Shown piece by piece: positions 11,601 to 22,672 of a stretch of DNA of 64,000 bases. Below the pieces are notes generated by a model. The model saw only the letters and a list, made by a program, of their open reading frames with translations. It ran no database searches and was not told the origin of the DNA. Made by a program: the position numbers and the translations under genes. Position 1 is the stretch's first letter; each line of letters starts with the position of its first letter. This DNA comes from Corylus avellana (Eukaryota; Streptophyta; Magnoliopsida; Fagales; Betulaceae), in contig NC_081547.1 of the NCBI RefSeq assembly GCF_901000735.1, positions 24,234,046 through 24,298,045 on the forward strand, given 5' to 3'.

Positions 11601-12761
11601 TCCTTTGAATTCTTAATGGATTGACATTGCACAATCGATCCATATAGCTAATTCTGTAGAAAGATTTGTAAGCAAACAGAAGCAATGTGAGATATAAGTC
11701 AACCTGTTTTTTGGGAATGGAGTTCAAGACGAGTTCATAGGAATAACTAACTTTGGAATTTGGCTTCTCCTTTGTTATAGAAGATACTGATTATGTATTG
11801 TCAACGAGTCATATAATTTTATTTTTGTGCATCTCTTTATGTATCTGGTTTTTCACCCTTTCTGTGATTCTCGTCTGCTTGGAATGGCTCTCCATGCAGT
11901 TTGTACTGGTTGAATTTAATCTGTTCTAGTTGGACTTTGCAATTTGCATGTTGAAAATGTTAGAAAGAAAGACCATTAGTTGAATAATCTTCCTCCATGT
12001 TGTAATAGAAACGTTTGGGGTATATTATTCTGCAGAGATTGATAAATAAAAAGCTGTACGCTTTACAAAGGAAAGTGGTTGTTGTTGGTAAAAAGAGATA
12101 GTTTCTTCTTTTCATCTCCGGTTTGAAATGTAATTTGTTTGAGATTTGAACCATACAGGGAATTCTTGTCCCGAACTGATCTGCAGTGGTATGGCTTTTC
12201 TCCACGTGATCTGCCTAAATGTTATGTATGTGGTGAATTGTTTTTGCCTTTTTTTTAAATAATAATAATAATAAAATTGTTAGCTATATTTATTGCTTGA
12301 ATCTTGTGGCGTGCATCTCAATTTTGTTATTACAGTTATCTGTAACAGTATGATTTTAATATTGTTATGAAGATTGATCGTGTGCCATGCATCATCGTCT
12401 TGTCTGTTAATGTATTGTCTATATGGACATTGATTGCGTGACATGATGTAATAGGTTCAATGACATGGTTGTGCCAATTTGGTGGACAATGGGGAAAGAT
12501 TTTAAAATTGTTTGGCGTGTGGTTATGGAGTTTCATTGGTTGCATTAATAGGGCTAACTTATATGCTTAAATTGTTTTACCCTAATTATACTTCTTTTTG
12601 GCCAGTTTGTCTGTATGGTGGACTTCCAATGACAATGCAATTATTGCTCTCAATTGATATTTTTTCTTTTTCTTTTTCTTTCAGAGGTTACTTTGCCGGG
12701 TAACTTATCTGAGTCGGAGATTAATAGATTGCTTGTTCAAACACTTGGGAACTCAATGTAA
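8680..12761 (+). CDS. NAC-domain transcription factor
   Basis: Five exons: 8680-8833, 8929-9206, 9303-9677, 9768-9885 and 12685-12761, giving 333 residues. All introns are GT-AG and the phases agree. The start is the first ATG of the frame opening into the NAC fold: LPPGFRFQPNDLELHYYLKN (subdomain A), VYKSEPWDL (B), SYFFSALGRKYGKSPRFNR then TEKGFWKSTGKDR (C), MMKKILTFYTGR and PWVMHEYRL (D), and DSLVLCKISQKS (E). The C-terminal half is acidic and Asp/Asn/Glu-rich (about residues 150-270), as in activation regions. It should act in the nucleus as a DNA-binding dimer. The family member I recall as closest in style (NAC078/NAC2) is longer and ends in a membrane helix; here the protein ends LLVQTLGNSM with no helix, so either a non-tethered member or a shortened one. 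Intron 4 is about 2.8 kb. Confidence 0.9.
10483..10590. repeat. Long hairpin in NAC intron 4
   Basis: The arms CGTGGATTAATCACATCGAT...GACTTCCACAAGT (from 10483) and ACTTGTGGAAGTC...ATGTGATTAATCCACG (to 10590) are inverted copies of about 37 bp around a loop of about 33 bp. It may be a tiny foldback transposon. On the transcribed strand it could form a stem-loop in the pre-mRNA. Confidence 0.7.
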
Positions 12762-13237
12762 GGTCCATTTGACTAGAAGTTGTGGTAATTAAGGTTATCT
12801 TATTATTGCTAGTTGCTAATGTTTTCCCATTTTTGCGCACAGGTGATGACCGGCATGAATTTGCATGGCAACTGTGCTTCTCTTTTCTCTGCTAAAATTT
12901 TTGTCATGTCTGATTTTGATGATATCTATGTACCACTAGACTCTGCTAGTTGGATTGTCTACCTATGGTGTTATGTTGTATGCATTTGTAGTACTGGCTG
13001 TGTTGGGCCTTTGTATCAGTCCTTTCCCTGAAAGGGCTGTGTTGCTTTTTGTTGTATAACTTCACTTCTGATGACCATGTGCTTTGAAATCTGTTGGGTT
13101 CTTACTTCTTAGTACCTGCAAAAAATAAAAAATTTTGTTTATGTTTATGTTTACTGGAGGGAAGTACTTACCAAAGGAAAGAAAAGTAAGGAATTGTTTG
13201 CCCGAGCTAGCTTATCCCCGGAATTTTAATTAATGTT

Positions 13238-13397
13238 ATTTAGTAGACTCTCATACGACTGTTTTACAACTATGATAATGTGCTAGTGAAAATTAACCTT
13301 TGGATTAACAAAGGCTTGTAAAAATAAAAAATCAATGGCTAATATTCGCTGTCACATCATCATAATTGTATGTCAATCGTATGAGAGTCTACTAAAT
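13238..13397. mobile_element. Short foldback MITE, 160 bp
   Basis: The termini ATTTAGTAGACTCTCATACG and CGTATGAGAGTCTACTAAAT are perfect inverted repeats over 20 bp, and the similarity continues imperfectly to about 45 bp per arm. It has no coding content. It lies 0.5 kb downstream of the NAC stop. Confidence 0.8.
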
Positions 13398-13931
13398 TAT
13401 TTCTTAAAAATTTTATATTAGGATAGTAGGCATCAATTCAACAAACAAAAAAGAAAATCTCTCCCTTTCTCTTCATTCATTTCTACTTTTTTAATTGAAA
13501 ATCGCCCACATGATTAGATCGGTTATAATTTAATGTAAAATTCCAATATAGATTTGGTACCGCTTGTAAGTTGTGATAAATTGTTTAAATTAAAAGTTTA
13601 TAGACTCAAATTGATAACCACATAAAACCTCAAAAATAATTTTTTAAAAAAAAACTCTTAAGTTCAGAACTCAATAAAACAAAAACATTATTATTTTTTG
13701 TGTGCAAATAACACCCTAAGACTCTTTTGGGTCCTCAATGCACCAATAAATAAATGATAAGTGACTAACCGAAGGAAAAGAAAATTTGAATTAGGTATAA
13801 ATAAAACCTACCTTTGCTAGGTTCTTTAGTGATTTCCAAAAATCCTAGATATAAACACCCAGGCTTGCTACCTGATCACCAACCATCCAAATCCTGCCAT
13901 TTGGCACCTAAAATCTCCCTCCAAGTCACCA

Positions 13932-15093
13932 CGGTGGTGTTTGGCAACCGGGTGGAGAGTGGCTAGATACTGTAATTCTCAATAAGGGTGCTTTGTAAAC
14001 GTAACCCATCAGCAACCCATTTATGAAATTACCATTTTAGCCTTCGTTTTCTTTTTTCGTTTGTTTTTTTCAGCGCACTGCTTTGCCCTCAATCTTCTCA
14101 CTGTTTCAAGTTGTCTTCTCCCTCACAGTTTCGAGTTGTCTTCTCCCCTTTGGGCTCTATGTTCTGTTCTCCCTGATCTTTCTTTCTGTGTTGCGATTGC
14201 CATAAAGTTCTTTGCAGCTGTTGGATCTCAGACCCTGGGCTGATTCGCAAGCTTCGTCACTGTAAGTATAAACAAAGATTACAAAATCCAACACCTTGCG
14301 CTACTACTGGGTTTGTTTGCTTGCCGAGAAAACGAGGGAATTTTTTGAAAGAAAATGCGTTACCCCATTTTCTGCCTTTCGGTTATAATTTCTTAACGAC
14401 TCTAATAAATTTCCATGAAAGAATAAATTCTCACATTTTTTTCTCTCACTCGCTCACACACTTTCCCGAATTCTCACCTAGAATATGTTTTCCCAGTTGG
14501 CAGGTTCTCTATTCAATTACCCGTAGTTTTTCTCGCATTAGATTGGAGAAGGAAAGGAAAGGAAAGGAAAAGCAAGAAATGGGCAAAACGGCGACGAGCA
14601 GAGACTGGAGCCAGATCTACGCGATCTACGGCGTGGAGCAGTGGCAGAACCTGGTGCTCCTCCTCCTCCACGCCCTCCTTCTCGGCGTCCTCTCCGTGCT
14701 CTACCTCCTCTACTTCGACTCCATCCGCTCCTTCTTCGAGTCCATCCTCTCCATCACCATCTCCCTCCCCGGCGGCGCCGCCCGATTCGCCGCCGGATTC
14801 ACAGGCTCCGTCACCGCCCTCTCTGCCGTATGCCTCTTATTCGCCGCCGCCAACTTCTTCTACTCTGCCGTGCCCCTCCACCACGCCATGGCCCTCCGCA
14901 TGCTTTGCTTCGTCGACGACCGTGGACTGGACGAAAAAACAACAAATTAACAAGAGAAAGAAGAAATTGGAAGGAGGGTAAAATCGTCAATTCGAATTGA
15001 GAAAAAGTTCAAAATTCAACTTTTTGTGGTCAAAACGCACGGATGTTCAGATGCGTAAACAGTATCTAGGCATCTGACCCGGTTGCACCGCTC
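13932..15093. mobile_element. Related gene-capturing element (PIF/Harbinger-like)
   Basis: The left end GGTGGTGTTTGGCAACCGGG continues to GGCTAGATACTGT. The reverse complement of the right end contains GGTGCAACCGGGTCAGATGC and then CTAGATACTGT, so terminal inverted repeats of about 40 bp are visible with mismatches. The left end also matches the element at 5011-5858 (both read TTTGGCAACC, CTAGATACTGTA and CCCATTTATGAAATTAC at matching spacing). No transposase is seen. The interior carries GC-rich coding sequence unlike its AT-rich surroundings. No certain target-site duplication was identified, so the right boundary is approximate. Confidence 0.65.
14579..14950 (+). pseudogene. Captured N-terminal fragment of a methyltransferase-like gene
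   Basis: An ATG at 14579 opens a 123-codon frame with very high GC in third positions, unlike its surroundings. It begins MGKTATSRDWSQIYAIYGVE, followed by a hydrophobic segment (about residues 25-48, rich in Leu/Val), then ARFAAGFTGSVTALSAVCLL and FAAANFFYSAVPLHHAMALR. I recall this two-helix N-terminus from plant membrane-associated SAM-dependent methyltransferases, where a catalytic domain with a GCGRG motif follows. Here that domain is absent and the frame ends after about 14 unrelated residues. It lies between the ends of the element at 13932-15093. Expression as a small membrane protein is possible but unproven. Confidence 0.6.
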
Positions 15094-15125
15094 TTGCGGT
15101 TGCAGGTAACGTAATAGGAGCTCCC

Positions 15126-15555
15126 TCTAGGATCCTCTAACCCTAAAAGCCCCCACAACTAAGCTTTAAATAGCGAAGTTTATCACTTCATTTTGAGCCA
15201 CTCTCTTCTCTACCTCTCTTCTGAAATCCTAACCCTAACCTAGTCCCCCAATTCTAGATTGCCTACCTTATTTCCTTCCTTCCTTCCTTCTACCAATGGA
15301 TTGGGAGACCACGGTGCGCGAGTTGCGGCGGACCGGCCGAAGGATCGCCCTCGTCCGGTCCGTCGCAACTCGCTCACGATGGTCTTGCGTCTCTCTGCCG
15401 CCCGATTCACGACTGAGACCTGTGGTGAGCAAAATAAGAATTGACAGACCCGATTTCTTAAATTTTGAAGGTAAAAAAGTCCTTGACTTTTCAAATACAC
15501 TGACTTGCGCATGTGATTTTGGATTTTGCATTGCAACTTTTGATTAATTTATTAC
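15126..15555 (+). other. Possible promoter/first-exon remnant, with NAC-intron similarity
   Basis: Telo-box-like AACCCTAA motifs occur at about 15138 and 15227-15238, a context typical of translation-related plant promoters. An 83-codon frame begins at ATG 15296, runs through a GC-rich inverted repeat (GAGTTGCGGCGGACCGG against CCGGTCCGTCGCAACTCG, about 15319-15374) and has no family I recognise. Its last third (about 15470-15550) closely matches intron 3 of the NAC gene (shared CAAATACACTGACTTG..., GATTTTGGATTTTGCA and TTTTGATTAA). I regard it as a mosaic of rearranged pieces rather than a working gene. Confidence 0.35.
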
Positions 15556-16231
15556 GAATGGATGAACCGATCAAAGATATTTGGGATTTTGATTCTTCTT
15601 AATGTTCTTTTGGGTCCATAGAATTGCTGGCAACATTAATATGATTAAAACTAAATCGGGCTCTTGGCTGTTAAATTCGATTGCTAATTGATTAGTAAGA
15701 GTAATATTTTCTTAAAGCATAAATTGTTTCCCGTAAGTTGCTTTTACATTTCCTGTGGTTTCTATTGGCAACCCTTTCCTCTTATTTTTGTTCAATGCAA
15801 TGTTATTCATCAATTGTATATCCAGAAAGTTTCTGCAGAAGGGTGTCAGATTTACAAGGCTTCATATGTTTGGACGGGAAACATTTTCCGATGCAAGACT
15901 TTTTAGAGGAAATCATTTCGAAAAACTATTGATTTTTCAGTCGCGGCGACATTGCGGGAGGTTGGTGTGGTTGGAGAGCAGATGGTTAGGTTTGAAGGAA
16001 GGAAGGAACTGTGGACGGAAAATTTTTATAAGTTATTTTACGGAAAATAAAAGATTATTTTACAATTGATTAATTATTGAAAAACATTGATTAAGGTTTT
16101 TCAAATACCGTCGAAGGCTCGAAAACACCGAAAACTAGTTGTATTCAGAAGCCTACCTAACTTGTGGTAGTCTTCATTAGTTTGTGGAAATCAAGGGTTA
16201 AAAGAGTTAAATGTAATGATAGCATTTGTCA
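15556..16231. other. Intergenic spacer, no feature recognised
   Basis: AT-rich DNA between the transposon cluster and the left edge of duplication copy 2. Short open frames here show no recognisable motif. Confidence 0.4.
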
Positions 16232-19200
16232 AACCTGCGCTTCTTCAGATTTTAATAATGTTTTTAATTGAATATATTTGTCTTTTAAGTTTTTAAGACG
16301 AATAATAATGATTTAATACTAGTGTTTGGTGAATTTTTCTATGATTTGCATTATGAATGTAAAAAATGGGGTTTTGACTGTTAGGCCCAGAGCAGTAAAA
16401 AAATTACGGAGTTTGAGCTTAATTTCAATTAAAACAAACGAAATGGGTTGTTGGACAGTGGGTGGTTGGCGGTAAAGCGGGTCAAGCAAAGTTTGATGAC
16501 AATCAAAAGTGAGCTACTTTTCTATTACGTTCTTTATTTTGCTACAGAGGAGGGGGGACTTATTTTTTTTTTTAAAAAAAAAAAAACCTCATGCCTTCTC
16601 GTAGGGGTGTCAATTCAGTCCGGTTTTTGGCCAAAACCGGAACCGGAATCGGAGTACCCCGGTTCTCGATTTTGAGAAACCGGAACCAGAACCAGGACCC
16701 CGGTTAACCGGGGTCCCGGTTCCCAGCCGGTTCCGGTTTTACCCGGTCCGGTAACCGGTTTTTGAAAAAAATTAATGTTTGGGGCTTATTTTAGGTATTG
16801 GGCCCAAAATAAACCAATTATTTTTTTCATAAGTTAGTCATTTAAAAAAAAAAAAAAGTTATTAATCTTTTTGTTTAAATTAAATAGGCTTTATTGTGAT
16901 TGTTCCAAATAATTAAAAAAATAAACCTAAAAAAGCCTAAAAATCATAAAAAAAAAATCAATGTTTTTGCCTATATGAGCCTTAGAAATAAAAATTCAAA
17001 TTTTTTAAAATACCCTAAAAATCATTTTAAAACCTTCATAACCGGAAAAGTGAGAAACATAATTGCCTAAGGTCCTAAACGCTGCGTAAAAGACTAAAAG
17101 AATTATATATATATATATATATATATATAATTTAATAAAATAAGACCCGGTTCTGGTTTTCCCGGTTTTAACCGGGTGCCAAAAACTTGGGACCGGAACC
17201 GGATCCTGTCCCCGGTTTTCCGGTTATTTTTGACACCCCTACCTCCTCGGTTTGAAATGGCTTTTCTCGTGATATTTTTTACTTTTATTTAAAATAGAAA
17301 AGCAAAACACTAAAAAACTCTTTATATCGGATTATGCATCTCAATTGCAAAAAACTTTTTTTTTTTTTTTGCATTTGTGAACAGTACTGTTGATATATGT
17401 AGCGGATACTGTTCACACATCTATCTCATTAATATATTGGATCAAAATTCAAGTTGATGTGACCACATTAGTTTTAGGAGAATAAAAAGATGGTCTCTAG
17501 CATTACTCTTAAGAAAAATGCAATCCTTATAAAAAAATTTAAAAAAAAAAAAAATTATATAATATAGATTAAAAAAAGAAAAAAAAAAAAAAAGATAATT
17601 GGATGTATGATATCTTTTAAAATTCATTAGCTAAACTAGATAAAATAAATTTTAATTAACCATTTTGCATAAAAATATACATAAATCATTATGAATGCTC
17701 AACATCTCAATTAATTGCCGACTCAATTTGGCCATTTGGAGAGGATCCTTCTCCGGCTAGAGCCACCCTCAAATGGTTGGTGTAATTTTGGCTACTTTTA
17801 TTTGGCCATTTGAGGCACCTAGAGCCATCCAATGCAAGTGATTTCCAACAAGAAGCCAAGAGAACCTTCATGAATGCACTACTTCTCTCCCTTGATTGCA
17901 ACACTCACAATTGACCATCCGCTTATATTTTCTCTTTGCTGTCGGCCCAAAAAGGATAAAGAAGAGAGAAGAAAGAAAGAAACTTCTCTTTGCTGTTTAA
18001 GTGCAATTGTGATTAATGTACAAATCATTATTGCCGCCCTTTTTCTTTTTTTTTTTTCCTTCGAGTTTAAGCAATGAATCTTGAAGAAAAATACACAGCA
18101 CTCAAGAGTATGAGATTAATACAATTGCAAGACAAGTACAGAGATGATCAAGGCCCATAGAGACTCAGCCGAGTAGGGCAAGGAGTAGGCATCGACTTTA
18201 TAGCTCTAAGCCGAAGACGTAACTTCAAAATCCAACAAATGCCTCGACACTGAATCATCTTTACTGCCTGTCAAATTATTTTGCAAGCTTATTTTACATA
18301 AATAATAGTATAATTTTGATTTTGATATCTAGTATCTCTCTGGACAGCATTGTGGTAGCTTTCATATGAATTCTTCATATTAAAAAACAGTATCGACGTG
18401 TTACATCTCTCCGGGAAGCATCGTATCCTCGGGTAGATCACAGAAAGCGATTCCCTGAAAGAAAAAAACAAAGAAAGGGCAGAGCATATAAAGATGACTC
18501 TTATTTTGATGATTGAAGGAAGCAATGGTGATAAAATTACAAGATTTACCTCCCCTATAAGGTGGGCAACACATCTCTTCTCAGCTAGCAGTTCAGCTTC
18601 AGTCTGCAAAACAATTGTTCCTTCAACTTCCATTGGAAATAATGGATGTTTTCTTCTTTTCTCCATAGTCAATGAGAGAAGAAGATATCTCACCTTGGTT
18701 ATTCTCTTGAGAAGGTAGTCATCAAATATTACATCCTTGACAAGTTCATAATCACCATCTCCCTGGACAATGCAGAGGATAGCTTATTAGGGAAAAGCCA
18801 GTTAAATAGTATAAAATATTAGAGTAAAGGCAATTGGACGGTATAGAAATAAGAACTCTGATCCAAACTTACTTTTGATCTGCATGGCATACTGAAAACA
18901 ATATCTTCTGCTACTCCGTATGGATTTCCAGTGGTATAAACCTACAATAGGGTTGTAATCATGAGACTGGATACTAGTGGTAAGTAGCATTCAACTTACA
19001 GATTCACTTCAGAAAACCAGTCTTTTATAATAAAATTATTCGTGTTGTTGAGTCACCACACAATTACTAGGCATAAATTTGACACCTATGATTACTGATT
19101 GATGGGCTTCTCCTATTAAGCTGTTGCTTTTCATTTATTAGAAAAACATGGGGCTCTTTTTTGGGACGAATAGCAAATAAAGGGAGGCAATATCGTACAA

Positions 19201-22200
19201 AGAGAACTTTTGAGAGTAATTAAATGATTTCCAAAGGTCCGTTCCATTTTCCCATCATATATTTCACCATTAGCATGAATGGAGTTGGTGGATCTCTGGC
19301 AATATGGGTTGCTCAGAAATTTCTGATTTGGTTCTCAATAATCTGACAGCATATATTTGTATGCATGCACATTCAACAAAAGTGAACTTACTCCAGATGA
19401 AAACCAATCACCCTCCGGGGTTGGAGTAATTAAAGACCGTATTGCATCAGCAATTGACACAGCAGTAGATGCAGCTGAAGATCTTCCCCATTTTTTAATC
19501 AGTACACCACCTCTCTGCAAATCAAATTTTACTTTTTAGCCTCTGAAGATGAAATACACATGGTTCAGTAGTAGACTTTGCTAATTCATTAAGCCAAGTG
19601 CATATTTTTAATCTAATTATTGCTCTGCAAAGCCTACCTTCTGGACCTTTTCGGTGAACTCCTCCTCTAACCACTTCTGATCCTTGATAACCTCTTTGAC
19701 AGGCAAGCCATTGATTCTAGCATTTAAAAAGTCTGGAACCTGCTAAAGTTAAATATAAAGTTTCTTTAGAAGAGGAGTGAGGGTTCTTTTCATGCAAGCT
19801 CTTACAAAAGAACCTCTTAATGACCTGAGTGGTCGAGTGGTTTCCCCAGATGGTCGCATTTGACACTTGATCATAGAATACACCTGCTTTGAGGGCCAGC
19901 TGCATAAATCATAGCCATTATTTAGAATATCTATTCCTTCTGGTCATGACAGCCGGAACTGTATATAATCAATGCCAAGAATGGTCATGAGCTAATTTTA
20001 CCTGACATTTTGCTCTATTCTCATCCAATCGAGTCAAAGCATGGAAATTTTTTGCGGGTATGTTTGGAGCATTTTTCAAACAAATTAATGCACTGCATGG
20101 AAAAGATAACACAATACAATTACAGGCGCAATATGGAACACAATTTTCTAAATCAAGCATAGAAAAGAAAACCTCTTACTTAGTATTACAGGGGTTGCCC
20201 ACGACTATCACTTTGACATCACGGGATGCAACAGCATTAAGAGCCTTTCCCTATAAAGTTAGAATAAAAAGAACACATAAGAATAAACTCAATATGACTG
20301 ATTGTTGTTTTTTTAAAAAAAAAAAATCATAATTCATAACAAGATGCAAATTTAGTGGTACCTGCTCTGCAAAAATCTGCCCATTTATGTCCAGTAAACC
20401 AGCTCGTTCCATTCCAGGCCCTCGGGGCTTTGCTCCTATTAGAAGAGCCCATTCTACATCTTGAAACACTTCATATGGATTTATGCTTATACTAACTTCC
20501 CTCAACAAAGGAAACAAGGAATCCTCCAATTCCATAGCAACACCTGCATGAATTAACTTGTCAAGATGGAGATACGTTAATCATCATTCTAAGAGGACCT
20601 ATTTTTAGACAATAGTAAATTTGAAGTTAATTAGTCACATATAAACAGACAATGGCTAGAAAGGTCAAAACACTCCTTTTATCTTAACTTCGTCAATAAT
20701 ATAAAACACATTGAATTTGGGCAAAATGATAAAGCTTAACTTTTAGGAAAGTTCAATTCCTTCACATGAAAATTGGCATGCTTTTTTGAAACTTGTGCAT
20801 ATGGCTCAAACAGAGAGATTCTTTTTTTCCCCCTTTCATTTTATTTTCAAGCAATAATCCTAGTCAATAAGAAGAATATTAAGTAATTATTGTAGAATAA
20901 TAGTTAAATGATTAAAAACTTATTCTTTCCTATCAATTTAGGTTTTTTCAACAAGTGGTAATTTATCATTATGATATCAAAGCAGGTAGTCTTAAGTTCG
21001 AATTTTGTTTTCACTGTAGCTCTCATTTAAAGTTAACATTTCATGTGTTAGACCCTACTCATTAAAGGAGTTGGCACACATTCATGAGAAAAAGTGTTAG
21101 AAAAACTTATTTAAATTCATCATTTCCCATCAGGCTTCTAGGACAAGTGTAATTTATTATGGTACATTATACTCGCCTTTTAAATCAAATATTCAAGGTG
21201 TTGAGCCTCATTCATTCAGGATTCTAAGCCACCGTTAGAATGTTTATTAAATGATAAAACTCATCATTTTCTATCAACTTAAACTTTTAGGACAATTAAT
21301 AATGTATCACATTTCCTTTTATTTTGTTCCAAAAATGAAGCAGATGTTTCACTTTCCCCCCTATGAATGCATATGTCATTAGAATGTGCTTGAACAGATA
21401 TTCTCCATGTTACACAAGAGCAGTGCATAGGGCTACTCTCTAAAACGAAAGGAATTTTTGTTGTCTAGTAATCAATCATCATCAGTTTCAACAACCATGT
21501 GTTCGGCATGTTTTTTTTTTTTTTGGTTATTTATATTTCTTAGGTGGAGCAATTGCTGCTCATTGTGTTGAGCAATTAAGTCAGAGAGTATGTTGATATA
21601 AGAAACAAACCTTCAAGAGCTTCGAATGACCTTTCAGATCCCAACAGTTTCAAAGCAATAGGTTGATCAGGACCGAAAACCTGACCAGACGCAAGCTGGC
21701 AAAACAAACAAAGTCAGATTCCCTGTCCCAAGCAAACACCGTTATTCATAAGCTTATTCCTTCTGTTATCACTTTCTTTTTAGCTTCTTTGCCAAAGCTA
21801 AAACATTCTTTGTTGTGACTCTTGTTCTAGTGCTTTGACTGCTGGGGAAAATGGAAGTGAGTGATCATTTCTATGGTTTTACAAAGGCATCAAAAGAGTT
21901 TGAAGAGAGTTTAATAATATATCGAACTGTCCGTCGTCAGCAACTGAGCTCAATGCATAGCAACTTTTGAGCATTTACCCAAATGAGAGAAGTGAACCTT
22001 AATGTAAGAAATACATGTATAACAACTTTTTTTCTTTTAAATTTTGGCTACATACCTGTGATGCTGGATTGCTAAAGAGGTTATTCACAAAAAATAAAAG
22101 CATTAATATATTAGGTCAATAGATGGAGGACATTTTACTTTAGACCAGAAGCCTTCAGTTTAAAAAGACAACAGATCTCCTATTTCAAACTTATGGTTCA

Positions 22201-22672
22201 AACTGCAAGCTTAGTTGCCAAGTATCCCTGTGAACATGTAGGTTGACTTACAGACCAATTTCAACTCAAATGCAATAAAGAGTATAGGAAAAAAAATAAA
22301 AAATTTAAAAAGGCCATAACGACCTCCCAAGAACAGGAAAAAATAAAAATAAATTAAAATTAAAAAGGAATGTTGAGCTTTGGATTTAAGAAACCCTTAC
22401 TTTAAAAAGTAGATGATTAGATATCATCCCAGCAGCACCTGAGACTGCAATATTAATTAATTTCTTCCAGGATTTCGTCTCTTCTTCCTAGGAACACATA
22501 AGAAAAAAATTTGTTAGATGTAGACAATGTGGATTAAACAAAGGAAGAAAGGTTTATCACGCAGGCACTCATAAAAACAAAAAATTACATTATACTACAG
22601 TGCATCAAAACAAAAATTATATACAGTGCATAAAAATTACTCACACACTGTATTATGTCAGATCTCGTAACA
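16232..22672. repeat. Segmental duplication, copy 2 (intact NADP-MDH)
   Basis: Partner of 1-7900. It opens with AACCTGCGCTTCTTCAGA, the same as window position 1, and ends near TTATGTCAGATCTC at about 22672. It contains exons 3-14 of the complete gene and lacks the insertions at 5011-5858 and 7047-7705 of copy 1, while carrying its own hAT-type insertion at 16602-17241. Confidence 0.9.
16602..17241. mobile_element. Non-autonomous hAT element, 640 bp
   Basis: The ends TAGGGGTGTCAA and TTGACACCCCTA are inverted repeats. They are flanked by an 8-bp duplication, CCTTCTCG (16594-16601) and CCTCCTCG (17242-17249), with one mismatch. The other duplication copy has the empty site CCTCCTCG near 1013. 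An 8-bp target duplication and GGGGTGTCA ends are hAT hallmarks. The interior is rich in CCGGTT motifs and includes an (AT)n run, with no transposase. Confidence 0.9.

Noticed and set aside
14641..15000. Pro/Arg-rich frame overlapping the captured methyltransferase fragment
   Set aside because: It is a GC-driven shadow of the frame starting at 14579, which has recognisable family motifs.
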